Notes: generated by a model not told the origin, from the sequence alone. 64,000 bases of DNA from Chloroflexota bacterium (GCA_016210205.1 JACQUO010000023.1:67788-131787), one strand, 5' to 3'. Positions 16,048 to 25,445 are shown, counted from the first letter of the stretch. A program made the numbers and translations.

Positions 16048-16245
16048 CAGGAGTTTAGGGACAGCAGCTAGGATATTGGATACGGAGGGGGCCGATAGGG
16101 AAGATGGCAGAGAAGGCTCCGCCCAAGAAGGAGGGAGGCTAGGGCTGGCGGCTCCTACGCTGGGCCGCCCCCACAAGCAAAGGGAGGAGACAAACTTGGC
16201 GTCCCAGCCAGGAGTGAAACCATCGAGCCTGAGAGAAGAAGAGGC

Positions 16246-16923
16246 TCAGTTCTCCTGGCTCACCAATCCTTTGCGGATGGCATAGCGCAAAAGCTCCATC
16301 CGGCTGTGCAACCCCAGTTTCTCCATGAAGCTGGCCTGATGGTTATGGACGGTGTTTATGCTCAGGTTCAGCCTTTCGGCAACCTGCCGGTTGGTAAAGC
16401 CAGCCACTATCAGGTGAAGAATCTCTTTCTCTCGGCTGGTCAGGGTATCGTAGGGGTCCTCGGTCTCCGTGCTCTTGAGCCTTTGCAGATGGTCGGTGAC
16501 CAGCATATGCGCGACGTCAGGATGGAGATAGGTCCGCTTGGCCTTGACCGCCCTCACCGCCGCTATGACCTCGGTGTCGGCTGCAGACTTGGGGATATAG
16601 CCAGAGCCGCCCACTTTTAGCGCCGAAAAAAGATACTCCTGACTCTGGTGCATGGTGAGGAAGAGGACGCCCACCAGAGGGTTCTGCTTCAGGATTTGGC
16701 GAGCCGCCTCCAGCCCGCTCAGGGTGGGCAAGGTGATATCCATGAGCACCACGTCTGGAGCGAGGGTGCGGGCCATCTCCACGGCTTCAAAGCCATCACT
16801 AGCCTCCCCCACCACCTCCATGTCCCCCTCCCCCTCCAAAATCAGCTTCAGGCCTGCCCTGACCACACCATGGTCATCCACCAACAACACTCTTGTTTTC
16901 TCCGGGGAGTTCTTTTCCTTCAT
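16246..16923 (-). CDS. NarL-family response regulator
   Basis: 225 residues: canonical receiver with LLVDDH, phospho-acceptor Asp62 (VVLMDITLP) and the YIPKSA lysine, then a LuxR/NarL helix-turn-helix (LTSREKEILHLIVAGFTNRQVAERLNLSINTVHNH). The start overlaps the end of the kinase gene by 50 bases, so the pair is translated from one message. The cognate kinase is the NarX-like protein at 16874. Its targets are probably the flanking respiratory operons, since NarL-type systems usually answer to nitrate, nitrite or redox state; the signal here is unknown. Confidence 0.92.
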   Translation of the reverse strand: MKEKNSPEKTRVLLVDDHGVVRAGLKLILEGEGDMEVVGEASDGFEAVEMARTLAPDVVLMDITLPTLSGLEAARQILKQNPLVGVLFLTMHQSQEYLFSALKVGGSGYIPKSAADTEVIAAVRAVKAKRTYLHPDVAHMLVTDHLQRLKSTETEDPYDTLTSREKEILHLIVAGFTNRQVAERLNLSINTVHNHQASFMEKLGLHSRMELLRYAIRKGLVSQEN

Positions 16924-18412
16924 CGGACCCTCCTGCGGAATCCAAAGGCACTGAGACGGAGAGCGTCGTGCCCTGGCCGGGTTGGGACTGCACTTGCAAG
17001 CTGCCCCCCAGCAACTCTACCCGCTCTCGAATCCCAAACAGCCCCAGCCAGCGCCGTTCCGAGGAGCCCAAGACCTTTTCCACCTCAAAACCTACACCAT
17101 CGTCCCGCACCGTCACCACCAGCTGGTTGGGAGAGATGTCAATGGAGACCCAAGCGTGGTGCGCCTGGCTATGTTTTAGGATATTGGTCAGCCCCTCTTG
17201 AACCACCCGGAAGAGGGCGGTCTCCGCCTCCGCGGGCAGGCGGCGCTCCTCCCCGTTGACCTGAAACTCAATGGGCAACCCGATGCGCTGGGAGAACTCT
17301 CGGATATGGCCGCGCAGGGCTGGGATGAGTCCCAACTCATCCAGGGCGCTGGGGCGCAGGTCCAGAGCCAGCCGATGCACCTCGCCCATGGTGGCCACGG
17401 CCAGGGAGCGCAAGGCCGCCACCCGCTCCCGGAGCTGAGGGGAACCCGCCTCCCGCTCCAACCGGGCCAGCCCCATCTGGAGGGCGGTGAGGGATTGCCC
17501 CGCTTCGTCGTGGAGCTCCCGGGCCACCCGCTGGCGCTCCTCTTCCTGAGCTCGAACCACCCGGCGCAGGCTGTCCTTGAGGAGACGGATATGCTCCTCC
17601 CTCATCTGGAGGGATTCCTGGGTTAAGCGCAGGTTCTCCTCCTGGCTCATCTGTAGGGATGCCACCATGCTATTGAAGGACCGGGTTAGTTCGCCGAATT
17701 CGTCCCGGCTCACCACTGCAACGCGGTGGGACAGATCTCCCCCGCTTACCCGCCGCGTCCCCTCCAGGAGACGTCCCAACCCCCCAGAAAGGGAGTGAAA
17801 GATATAATACCCCAGCCCTACCTCCCCTAGTGCAGCTAGAGCCGTTACCACGATGAAGAAATAGCGGGCGCGACTGGCCTCCTCCACCGCCATCTGGCTC
17901 AAGGTCTGGGAGATGCTCGCTTCCTCGGAGCTAAGACGGTGGATGTGGTAGAGCATCTTGTTGAACGCTGGCTGAGAGGCGGCGAAAAAATCCTGGGCCT
18001 CAGCCCGCTCCCCCAGGTCCACCAGCGCCACCAATTGCTGGTCTACCTTGCGGTAGTCCTCGACATGTAGCAGGAAGGCTTCATAGTCCGCCAGCCGAGC
18101 GGGGTCGCCTATCGCCTGGTGGTAGCGCTCCACAGTGAAGGCTATGTTCTCACGCAGGCTGACAATCTCTGCCCCGTATCGGCTGCGCTCGGCGGGGAGA
18201 AGGCTCAGCACATACCCCAACTCGGATGCCCGGAGCTCCGCCAGGGCTGTATTGATGCGGGTGACCTGCTCCAGACGCTTCATGGCCATTCCCGTCGCCT
18301 CTTGACTGGTGACGGTGAGGCGGGTTATTTGATCCGTGGCGATGACCGTCTGCCCCACCATGAGGATGAGGAGCACGGCGAAACTCAATATGAGCCTTGC
18401 CCGTATGGACAT
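16874..18412 (-). CDS. NarX-type sensor histidine kinase (HisKA_3)
   Basis: 512 residues. N-terminal membrane segment (about 7-27), a helical periplasmic four-helix-bundle sensor (about 30-180), second membrane segment (about 184-206), HAMP linker (about 207-260), HisKA_3 dimerisation domain with phospho-acceptor His301 (ARELHDEAGQS), and an HATPase_c domain with VVQEGLTNILKHSQA, DDGVGF and GLFGIRERVELLGG. This is the NarX/DegS class that partners NarL-type regulators, and the partner gene overlaps its 3' end. No NarX P-box is evident, so nitrate sensing is not assured. Confidence 0.9.
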   Translation of the reverse strand: MSIRARLILSFAVLLILMVGQTVIATDQITRLTVTSQEATGMAMKRLEQVTRINTALAELRASELGYVLSLLPAERSRYGAEIVSLRENIAFTVERYHQAIGDPARLADYEAFLLHVEDYRKVDQQLVALVDLGERAEAQDFFAASQPAFNKMLYHIHRLSSEEASISQTLSQMAVEEASRARYFFIVVTALAALGEVGLGYYIFHSLSGGLGRLLEGTRRVSGGDLSHRVAVVSRDEFGELTRSFNSMVASLQMSQEENLRLTQESLQMREEHIRLLKDSLRRVVRAQEEERQRVARELHDEAGQSLTALQMGLARLEREAGSPQLRERVAALRSLAVATMGEVHRLALDLRPSALDELGLIPALRGHIREFSQRIGLPIEFQVNGEERRLPAEAETALFRVVQEGLTNILKHSQAHHAWVSIDISPNQLVVTVRDDGVGFEVEKVLGSSERRWLGLFGIRERVELLGGSLQVQSQPGQGTTLSVSVPLDSAGGSDEGKELPGENKSVVGG

Positions 18413-18556
18413 TCCTCACCCCCTGTTCCCGAGCCTGTTCCTCCCCCCTCCCTTCCCCTCAAGCCCGTGGCGGCAAGCCGAGCCATACTCGCCCATCACG
18501 TTAAATATGGCAGACAGCCATGAACCCCTGACCCTCTAGCCCGCAGGAAGCCTATC

Positions 18557-18979
18557 CTAATCATCTCGGGCCCCCAAGCGAACCCAAGTTTCGATATTGG
18601 CAATACGATTGGGGGTCAACTTCTCTCCGTGGAAAGGCATCTTAGTAATAGACTCATGCGCTATCACTTCCACCAGGAGGCTCTTCTCAGGGGAGCCGGG
18701 GACGACCACAGGCACTTTTCGGGGGCTCCTCATGATACTGTCATAGGTTTCCAGCACCAGCTCGCCATGGTCGTCGGCGTTGTTGTGGCATTTGACGCAG
18801 TACTCCGCCAGGATGGGCTGGATGTTCCTACGGAAGCTGGGGTCTTCCAGCAGTTGCGCGTCGGGGGGCAGGGGAAGCTGGCCTGACCCCTGGGTGCAGC
18901 CGGCCACAACCAGCAGGGACAGGAACAGGACTCCCGCCCCGCTGCCTATCCAGCGCCCTAAAGACACAACCATCTCCAT
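18557..18979 (-). CDS. single-haem cytochrome c lipoprotein (planctomycete-cytochrome-like domain)
   Basis: 140 residues from ATG 18979 (an in-frame GTG at 19024 would add 15). A hydrophobic signal ends in the lipobox VVAGC, followed by a short linker and the domain NIQPILAEYCVKCHNN, with one CXXCH site and the later TKMPFHGEKLTPNRIANIETWVRLGA, typical of PSCyt1-type cytochrome domains. The domain spacing (haem site, then a KMP methionine about 70 residues on) suggests His/Met ligation. It is the last gene of the minus-strand set that begins at 25967, though a terminator at 19171-19203 separates it from the gene before. Confidence 0.8.
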   Translation of the reverse strand: MEMVVSLGRWIGSGAGVLFLSLLVVAGCTQGSGQLPLPPDAQLLEDPSFRRNIQPILAEYCVKCHNNADDHGELVLETYDSIMRSPRKVPVVVPGSPEKSLLVEVIAHESITKMPFHGEKLTPNRIANIETWVRLGARDD

Positions 18980-19170
18980 ACCTAAGGCCGACCCCGCTGG
19001 GACCAGTCCGCGCTTCCTCTCCACGGTGGCCTGGCCAAATCAAGATGCTCCTGCTCAGCTGGTATACATTAACACAGACCCTGACCATTGTGAAGTTTTT
19101 CCCACCCTGTGGTTACGAAAGGGGGCGAACATACCAAAAAGCGGAGAGACACTGCTCCCGGCCGCGGCAA

Positions 19171-19203
19171 CAAAAGGGGCCTGCCCCGGCCAGGGCAGGC
19201 CCC
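19171..19203 (-). terminator. intrinsic terminator after the 69-residue membrane protein gene
   Basis: GGGGCCTGCCC (19176-19186) and GGGCAGGCCCC (19193-19203) form a perfect 11-bp stem with a 6-base loop. On the minus strand the stem is followed by TTTTG. It sits 20 bases past the stop of the gene ending at 19223 and marks the probable end of the molybdoenzyme operon. Confidence 0.8.
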
Positions 19204-19222
19204 CTTTCCCCCAAAAGCAGGG

Positions 19223-19432
19223 TCAGCGTCTAAGAGAAGGCGGGCGGCGCGGCGCCTCCATACCCCAGTCGGCGAAGACCCAGGTGAGGAGGAAGGCCGC
19301 CCCAGTAAAGACGAGGGTGAAGTAGCCGAAGAGCCAGAAAGCTTCTAGCCCAAAAAACCATACCATGGACCAGAGGATTGCTCCCGGCATCACCAAAGCT
19401 AGGATTAGGCGCGTCTTGCGGGAGAGCTTCAC
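19223..19432 (-). CDS. 69-residue two-helix membrane protein
   Basis: Begins at GTG 19432 after an AAGGAGG site. Two hydrophobic helices (about 9-27 and 32-52), each ending in aromatic residues, and a basic Arg/Pro tail. No family recognised. It lies 44 bases downstream of the SPFH gene on the same strand and just before a strong terminator, so it belongs to the operon of the molybdoenzyme and may be an accessory membrane subunit. Confidence 0.65.
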   Translation of the reverse strand: MKLSRKTRLILALVMPGAILWSMVWFFGLEAFWLFGYFTLVFTGAAFLLTWVFADWGMEAPRRPPSLRR

Positions 19433-19476
19433 AGGCCCCTCCTTAAGGTCTTGCTAGGGCTCAGCCTAGGGACAGC

Positions 19477-20274
19477 TCACTCAGCTCCTTGCGCCTTATC
19501 CCCATCGGCGGTGACCGCCCTACCGAAGCGGGACAAGAAGCCCATGATGTCTATGGGGATAGGGATGATAGTGCTGCTCCTCTCCCCCGCCATCTCCGTC
19601 AGAGTCTGAAGGTAACGGAGCTGAAGGGTGGCGGGCTGAGAGGAGATGATTTTGGCGGCATCAGCCAGAGTCTGGGAGGCCTCGAACTCGCCTTGGGCGT
19701 GGACAATCTTGGCCCGCTTCTCTCGTTCCGCCTCCGCCTGGCGGGCCATGGCCCGCTGCATGGCCTCGGGCAGGAGCACATCCTTCACCTCCGCCACCGT
19801 CACCCGCACCCCCCAGGGTGTCTCCGTCTGCTCCTCAATGATTGTCTGGAGACGCTCGTTGATCCGCTCCCGCTGGGACAGGAGCTCGTCCAGGTACGAT
19901 TGGCCCAGGACACTCCGAAGAGTGGCCAGGGCAATCTGGGTGGTGGCTGCCCGGTAGTCCTCCACCTGGATGACCACCTTCTCGGGGTCCACCACCCGGA
20001 AGTAGACCACGGCGTCCACCCGGATGGTGACATTGTCCCTGGTGATAACCTCCTGGGGCTCCAGGACCATGGTCACCACCCGCATGTCGGCCTTGACCAG
20101 CCGGTCTATGAAGGGAATGATGATGTTAAGCCCCGGTTGGCGCAGCCCAGTCAGTCGACCCAAGCGCAGATGCACCCCTCGCTCCCATTGCTGAACCACC
20201 TTCATCCCCAGGGCGCCCCAGAGGAGCACCAGGACCACCACCGCCCCTGCCACAATCAAGGTAGTGGGTTCCAT
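19477..20274 (-). CDS. SPFH/stomatin-like (slipin) membrane protein
   Basis: 265 residues. One N-terminal membrane segment (about 5-25), then the SPFH/band-7 domain with the slipin pattern QQWERGVHLRLGRLTGLRQPGLNIIIPFIDR and VITRDNVTIRVDAVVYFRV, and a coiled C-terminal region rich in Ala/Glu/Lys. Such proteins oligomerise in membranes and often scaffold or protect membrane complexes. The usual partner NfeD is not adjacent. Its place between the NrfD subunit and a small membrane protein suggests a role in assembly or stability of the respiratory complex; that is inference. Confidence 0.9.
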   Translation of the reverse strand: MEPTTLIVAGAVVVLVLLWGALGMKVVQQWERGVHLRLGRLTGLRQPGLNIIIPFIDRLVKADMRVVTMVLEPQEVITRDNVTIRVDAVVYFRVVDPEKVVIQVEDYRAATTQIALATLRSVLGQSYLDELLSQRERINERLQTIIEEQTETPWGVRVTVAEVKDVLLPEAMQRAMARQAEAEREKRAKIVHAQGEFEASQTLADAAKIISSQPATLQLRYLQTLTEMAGERSSTIIPIPIDIMGFLSRFGRAVTADGDKAQGAE

Positions 20275-20310
20275 CTTTCTTAACCCCCTTTACGAACTTT
20301 ACGCATTCCT

Positions 20311-21675
20311 CTAACCAGATACGATGCGGCGTAGGGCCGCCAGTTTCCCCTCAGGTTTGGGTTCGGCCAGAACTCGCTGAGCCTTCTCCCTTTCCTCCTC
20401 CTCCCCCTCTTTAATCTCCCAGAGGGAGACAATGGGGAACAGGCGCGTGAAGAGGACATAGAGGAGAGCCAGGCCGGCAAACTCCCCTAGGGTGATGGAC
20501 AATTCCACCCAGGTGGGTAAATAGACCCCTATATCGTAGGGGAGACGGGGCCGGGTCAGGGTGGGCACCACGATAGTGTACCGCTCTATCCACATGCCGA
20601 TGTTAATCAAGATGGAGGCGATGACCACACCCGTGATGGTCCTGGTCCTGGGGATGGCCAGGATGAAGAAGGGGATGATGAAGGTTACCACCACCATGGT
20701 CCAGAAGAGCCAAGCGAACTCCCCGTGCCACTTGGAGTAGAATACGCTCAACTCATCGGGCGCGTTGCCGTAGAAGGTAGTCAGGTACTCGGAGAAGGTG
20801 AAGTAGAGCCAGAGCAAGGTCATCACCAGGAGGAGGAGGCCTAGCTTGTTGAAATGGTCCGGCTTAAGATAATCCTCAAGATGAAGCATCTTGCGCAGGA
20901 CGGCCATGGCGATGAGGAGGGTGGCGATGCCCGAGAAGATGGCCCCCACCACGAAGTAGGGCCCGAAGATGGCACTGTGCCACATGGGCTGGACGGTCAT
21001 AGCCAGCACCCAAGAGACCACCGTGTGCACCGACACGGCAATGGGGATGATTATCACGGACATAATCCCGATGGCTCGGTGGAGCCGTTTCTTCTGTAAC
21101 TCGGTGCCTCTCCACCCCAGAGCCAGGAGGGTGAAAAGGAGGTGCTTCCAATGCCCCGGCCGCACCCGGTCCCGGGCCATGGCGATGTCGGGGATAAGGG
21201 GCAAGTAAAGATAGAGGATGCTGCCCGTGAAATAGGTGGTGATGGCCAGGACATCCCAGAGAAGGGGCGACTGATAGCGACCGAAGATGAAGACATTCAG
21301 CAGACGGTCGGGGCGGCCCAAGTCGAAGATGATGTTGATGGGTCCCACCATGAGGGCGAAGACGGTGATGGCCTCCGCCGAGCGTGTGATGGGCCGGCGC
21401 CATCCGGCATGGGCCACTCGCAAGATAGCGGAGATGAGGGTGCCGGCGTGGCTGATGCCGATGAAGAAGATGAAGTTGGTGATATAGATGCCCCAATAGA
21501 CCGGCCGGTTGAGGCCCGTGGCCCCCAGGCCTTGGGTGAGCTGATAGAGCCAGGCGAAGCCGGCCCAGGCTACCATGCTCCCCAGGATGAGGACCGCTAC
21601 ATAGAACCGCCAACTGGAGCGCATCAGGGGACGGAAGAGGACGGAGTCGGCTTCTTCCTGAGGTAGTCTTCTCAT
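20311..21675 (-). CDS. NrfD/PsrC-type membrane subunit of the molybdoenzyme complex
   Basis: 454 residues with about ten membrane segments, longer than the NrfD protein at 12138 and closer in layout to ActC/TtrC/Psr-type subunits. Motifs: NFIFFIGISHAGTLISAILR, GPINIIFDLGRPDRLLNVF, and MWIERYTIVVPTLTRP near the C-terminal end, as in ActC/ActF-type proteins. It should exchange electrons with menaquinone. The start overlaps the Fe-S gene stop by four bases, so A, B and C subunits are encoded as one operon. Confidence 0.9.
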   Translation of the reverse strand: MRRLPQEEADSVLFRPLMRSSWRFYVAVLILGSMVAWAGFAWLYQLTQGLGATGLNRPVYWGIYITNFIFFIGISHAGTLISAILRVAHAGWRRPITRSAEAITVFALMVGPINIIFDLGRPDRLLNVFIFGRYQSPLLWDVLAITTYFTGSILYLYLPLIPDIAMARDRVRPGHWKHLLFTLLALGWRGTELQKKRLHRAIGIMSVIIIPIAVSVHTVVSWVLAMTVQPMWHSAIFGPYFVVGAIFSGIATLLIAMAVLRKMLHLEDYLKPDHFNKLGLLLLVMTLLWLYFTFSEYLTTFYGNAPDELSVFYSKWHGEFAWLFWTMVVVTFIIPFFILAIPRTRTITGVVIASILINIGMWIERYTIVVPTLTRPRLPYDIGVYLPTWVELSITLGEFAGLALLYVLFTRLFPIVSLWEIKEGEEEEREKAQRVLAEPKPEGKLAALRRIVSG

Positions 21676-22427
21676 AGTTGCTTCCTTCGCTCGCTCAAGC
21701 GCCTCCGGGATATGGCCTCCTCATCGGGATGCTTGAAAACATCCCACTCCCCCGAGGCGAGGTAATAGACCTTGGGCTCGGTGCCTAGGTCCTCCATAAG
21801 GCGGAAGGCGCGCCCGCTGTGGGCCAGCCGGGAGACGGTGCTGTTGGGATCATCCAGGTCCCCGAAGTAAATGGCGTGGCCCGGACAGGTCTGGGCGCAG
21901 GCGGTTTGGACCTCCCCATCCCGAATTTCGCGGCCCTCGGCCTTGGCGGTCTCCTTGGCCCGACGGATGCGCTGGACGCAGAAGCTGCACTTTTCCACTA
22001 TCCCCCGGGGACGCACATAGACCTCGGGGTTAAGGGAGGAAGCCATCTCCGTGGGCCACTGAGGATCATACCAATTGAAGAAGCGCACTGTATAAGGGCA
22101 GGCCACGGTGCACAATCGGCAGCCGATGCAGCGAGTATAGATTTGACCGACCAGCCCCTCTTCATTCTTATAGGTGGCATTCACGGGACAGACCTTGACG
22201 CAGGGGGGATTGTCGCAGTGCATACAGGGGACGGGGATGAAGGATATCTTCATCCTAGGGTATTCTCCCTCGGCCACAGGCAGAAGCTGCATCCAGAAGA
22301 TGGCCCGACCCTTGGCCGCCTCCTCTTCCCCAGCGAAGGCGACATTGTTCTCCGCCCGGCAGGCCACCACGCAGGCCTGGCAGGCCGCGCACTTGTCCAA
22401 GTCTATCACCATGCCCCAGCGTGTCAT
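21672..22427 (-). CDS. four-cluster Fe-S subunit of the molybdoenzyme complex
   Basis: 251 residues from ATG 22427, chosen because GAAAGGACT precedes it; a longer frame from 22490 would overlap the upstream gene and adds 21 unconserved residues. Cysteine groups: CAACQACVVAC, CMHCDNPPCVKVC, CIGCRLCTVAC and CSFC with CAQTC, the pattern of PsrB/PhsB/TtrB-type proteins with four [4Fe-4S] clusters. No signal of its own, so it is probably exported bound to the Tat-signal-bearing catalytic subunit. Confidence 0.92.
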   Translation of the reverse strand: MTRWGMVIDLDKCAACQACVVACRAENNVAFAGEEEAAKGRAIFWMQLLPVAEGEYPRMKISFIPVPCMHCDNPPCVKVCPVNATYKNEEGLVGQIYTRCIGCRLCTVACPYTVRFFNWYDPQWPTEMASSLNPEVYVRPRGIVEKCSFCVQRIRRAKETAKAEGREIRDGEVQTACAQTCPGHAIYFGDLDDPNSTVSRLAHSGRAFRLMEDLGTEPKVYYLASGEWDVFKHPDEEAISRRRLSERRKQL

Positions 22428-22453
22428 GGCAGTCCTTTCTGTCCCAGGGCCCC

Positions 22454-24871
22454 TTAGGCCCGATAAACCTTGACCCGGGTGCCGCTCCAAGAGGAATTGC
22501 CTCCCAGAGGGCTGTAGATGTTGGGCAGGAGCTCGTTGGGGTTGGCACCCCGCCCTCGGGACCAGCGTCCCCCCTCCCGATGGCCGAAGCCATAGGGCAT
22601 GTTCACCACCTCGGGCATGGCTCCCTCGTATAGCTTGGCCACGGCTTTAATGCGACCCACCAGGCTCTCCACCCAGACCTGCTCCCCGTCCCGAACCCCC
22701 AGGCGCCGGGCCGTCTCGGGATTTATCTCCACCCAGGACTGCCATTTCTTCCGCACATGGGGCCCGTAGATTTCCAGCATGAAGGGCACATTGGCCATCC
22801 TGCTGCCGGAACCCGTCATGGTCTTGAAGGTGACCAGGGTGAGGGGATATTCCCTTTCCTCCCCGGCCCTCAGGCCAGGCTCGTAGTGGGGGAGGAAAGC
22901 CTCATCCCCCCGGGCCTGTACCCCCAGGCTCTCCAGATAGCGTTCCACGCCCTGGGAGCCAGCGGCACCGCTCCGCGCCAAGGCCTCCCGAAGTCCCATC
23001 TCCAGGGCCTGGGAGTAAAACTCGAACTTTCCCGAGGGGGTAGCAAACTTGGGGCCTCCGGCAGGAGGCAGCGGGGGCGCATCCCACCATATCCCCTGGG
23101 CCTTCAGTTCTCTCCAGAACTCCTCCCAGGTGGGGAATTGCAGGGTGCCCCGCTTGGCCAGGAAGACACCCGCACAGGATTCCTGGAGGGCCTCCAAGTA
23201 GCTCCCCCAGGGAAAGCTCTCCCCGATGGTTCCCCCCATCTCATGGGCCAGGCGCACCATCACCTCCCCGGTGGAGGCCACATCGTAGAGAGGAGCCACC
23301 ACCGGCTGGCGCAAACCCAGGATGGCACAGCCATCGGAACAGGGGGGGGTCTCCACATCCCAGCGCTCCAGGTAGAGGGCGTCGGGGAGCACCAGGTCCG
23401 ACTGAGCGGTGGTCTCATCCATGAAGGGGGAAAAGCTCACCGTCAGGGGGATTTTCTCCAGGGCCTCCCGGTGGAGCTGGGCCTGGGGCCGGCTGAAGAG
23501 GGGGTTGCTGTAATAAAAGAACATGGCCTGGGGAGAATAGGGCTCCCCCCTCAGGATGGCCTCGGGCAGGGCCTGGCTCGTGTCGGTGGCGAAGGGGAGC
23601 TGGAGGCTGCCCGCACCGTCCAGGCGGGGTTGCTCCCCGCCCGCACGAGCCGTGGCATCCAACACCGGGGGCTGCCAAGGGGTGAAAGGGGGCATGGATT
23701 CCGTGAGAATGCCCCCGGGCTGGTCGAAGCTCCCCACCAGGGCGTTGAGGCAGTGTATGGCCAGGCGGTTGTAAAGCCCGTTGGTCTGGCTCTCCCCACC
23801 CCGCCCGCTGATGGCCACCGCAGGGGGGTTGGTGGCAAATTCCCGGGCCAACTTTGTTATGGTTGCGGCGGGGATGCCAGTCAGCCTCTCCACCCGCGCA
23901 GGGGCGTAGTCACGAAGCACCAGGGTCTTAAAGCCCAGGTGCGCCAGTCCCCCCTTATCGCGCCAGTCTTCGAAGCCGAAGGTGTGAGCTCGGACAAAGT
24001 CCTGGTCGTAGAGCTCCTCGGCGATGATGACATGGGCCAGGGCCAGAGCCAGGGCTCCATCGCTTCCGGGGTGGATAGGAATCCATTCGTCCGCTTTGGA
24101 AGCGGATACGGAATAGCGCGGGTCAATCTGGACTATCTTAGCCCGCAGGCCGGGCCGACCCCGGCGCATCTCTCCCAGGAGCCGCTGCGTCTCCACCGTG
24201 TGGCGCCAGGCCTCCATGAAGCTGGCCCCGAAGGAGAGGACGTAGTTATCATGGGCTAAATCATAGCTCACGAAGTCTCGGACGCCCTGGCTGAAGTAAT
24301 TGGCCAGGGTGGTGGCCGCGGCCCCCAGATGGTGCTGGTGGACCAAGTTGGGGGAGCCATAGGCCGTCATGAAGCGCCCTATGAGGCCTTCCACGAAATG
24401 GGAGCCGTTGCCAACCTGGAAGACTACGGTGTGGGCCAAGCCCCGGGCTCGGAGCTCACCCAACTGCTCCGACACCTGAGTCAGGGCCTGGGGCCAGGAT
24501 ACCCGCTCCCATTTCCCCGAGCCCCGGGGGCCCACCCGGCGCATGGGCCAGCGAAGGCGGTCGGGGTCGTACAGAACCTGGAGGCCCGCCTGTCCCTTGG
24601 GGCAAAGCCGACCCAGGTTGTGGGGAGCGAGGATGTTGCCCTCCAGTTTGACGACGCGGCCGTCGACAACCCGGGCGACAATACTGCAGCGGGCGTCGCA
24701 GAGAGCGCAGGTGCTAGAAACCTGCCTCTCCCCTTTGACCAGAGGCAGGAACTCTTCAGCCGCTTGGGCGGGGGGCATGTCCCCCAAGAGCGCTTGGGGG
24801 AAGGTAGCCCCTACGGCAGCCCCGGCGGCAGCCCCGGCCAAGCCCAGAAAGCGCCGACGCGATACCCTCAT
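22454..24871 (-). CDS. Tat-exported molybdopterin oxidoreductase, catalytic subunit (polysulfide/thiosulfate/arsenate-reductase-like)
   Basis: 805 residues. Twin-arginine signal VSRRRFLGLAG, then the [4Fe-4S] ligands Cys55, Cys58, Cys62 and Cys90 (CALCDARC and GRLCPKGQAG), the body of the DMSO-reductase superfamily and the C-terminal molybdopterin-dinucleotide domain (RLGVRDGEQVWVES). With separate Fe-S and NrfD partners this matches PsrABC, PhsABC, TtrABC and ArrAB-type enzymes. At the position where PsrA- and ArrA-type enzymes show their molybdenum-ligand Cys after a SPN motif, this protein has SPNLVHQHHLG, a Gly at 183. The substrate is not decidable from sequence; sulfur oxyanions, polysulfide or arsenic species are candidates. 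Confidence 0.88.
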   Translation of the reverse strand: MRVSRRRFLGLAGAAAGAAVGATFPQALLGDMPPAQAAEEFLPLVKGERQVSSTCALCDARCSIVARVVDGRVVKLEGNILAPHNLGRLCPKGQAGLQVLYDPDRLRWPMRRVGPRGSGKWERVSWPQALTQVSEQLGELRARGLAHTVVFQVGNGSHFVEGLIGRFMTAYGSPNLVHQHHLGAAATTLANYFSQGVRDFVSYDLAHDNYVLSFGASFMEAWRHTVETQRLLGEMRRGRPGLRAKIVQIDPRYSVSASKADEWIPIHPGSDGALALALAHVIIAEELYDQDFVRAHTFGFEDWRDKGGLAHLGFKTLVLRDYAPARVERLTGIPAATITKLAREFATNPPAVAISGRGGESQTNGLYNRLAIHCLNALVGSFDQPGGILTESMPPFTPWQPPVLDATARAGGEQPRLDGAGSLQLPFATDTSQALPEAILRGEPYSPQAMFFYYSNPLFSRPQAQLHREALEKIPLTVSFSPFMDETTAQSDLVLPDALYLERWDVETPPCSDGCAILGLRQPVVAPLYDVASTGEVMVRLAHEMGGTIGESFPWGSYLEALQESCAGVFLAKRGTLQFPTWEEFWRELKAQGIWWDAPPLPPAGGPKFATPSGKFEFYSQALEMGLREALARSGAAGSQGVERYLESLGVQARGDEAFLPHYEPGLRAGEEREYPLTLVTFKTMTGSGSRMANVPFMLEIYGPHVRKKWQSWVEINPETARRLGVRDGEQVWVESLVGRIKAVAKLYEGAMPEVVNMPYGFGHREGGRWSRGRGANPNELLPNIYSPLGGNSSWSGTRVKVYRA

Positions 24872-24917
24872 GGCAGGGCCATCCTCCTTATGCTCTCCCT
24901 AAGAGCCTCATGACCTT

Positions 24918-25445
24918 TCATTTATGGCAAGTGACACAGTCGGTGCTGACGCCCCGGGCCTGATGGCACGAAAAACAGCGTGCCATGAGCTCTCGCCCCC
25001 TGAGCCCGTTCACCCCCTCGGTGCCAAACCCCTGGGTTATCCGGGCCATAGAGCCAATGTCCCCATGGCAGGTCTGACAGGCCAGCCCCTTCTGAATATG
25101 AGGCTTGTGAGCGAAGATTAAGTCGTCCCTCAGGTCAAAGAGGCGCACCCATGGTATCTGCCGCCCCTGCTCAGCGAAGACCTTGACCTTGGCCGCCTCG
25201 GGACTGGAGGACACCGGGGCCTGATGGCAGACCATGCATTTATCCGCCTGGGGAATGGTAGCTGCCACCCCTACCTCCACCCCAGAGTGACAACTGGTGC
25301 AAGCCAGGATAGGGCTGTGCTTAGCATGATTGAAAGCAATGGGCTGCTCTACCTGTGCCTGCCAAGGAGAGGTGGTCAACACCAAGCCCCCTCCCGCCAA
25401 GAGCACCACTACCCCCCCCATGAAGACGAGGGTCTCTTTCATCAA
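24918..25445 (-). CDS. pentahaem cytochrome c of the c3/c7 type
   Basis: 175 residues. N-terminal hydrophobic signal or anchor (about 6-26), then five CXXCH motifs: CTSCH, CMVCH, CQTCH, CFSCH and CVTCH. Histidine-rich IAFNHAKHSP before the first haem is typical for class III cytochromes and for the ActA/Hmc-related family, where it supplies distal ligands. Located 46 bases upstream of the molybdoenzyme gene and part of the same operon; it probably passes electrons to or from that enzyme in the periplasm. Confidence 0.88.
   Translation of the reverse strand: MMKETLVFMGGVVVLLAGGGLVLTTSPWQAQVEQPIAFNHAKHSPILACTSCHSGVEVGVAATIPQADKCMVCHQAPVSSSPEAAKVKVFAEQGRQIPWVRLFDLRDDLIFAHKPHIQKGLACQTCHGDIGSMARITQGFGTEGVNGLRGRELMARCFSCHQARGVSTDCVTCHK

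Noticed and set aside
15808-16176. 122-codon minus-strand frame between the two NarL-like regulators
   Set aside because: Ser/Leu/Pro-rich without a fold and running through the candidate MITE; probably non-coding.
22757-24259. 500-codon open frame antisense to the molybdoenzyme gene
   Set aside because: A long shadow of high-GC codon use; the minus-strand frame has Tat signal, Fe-S cysteines and family motifs.
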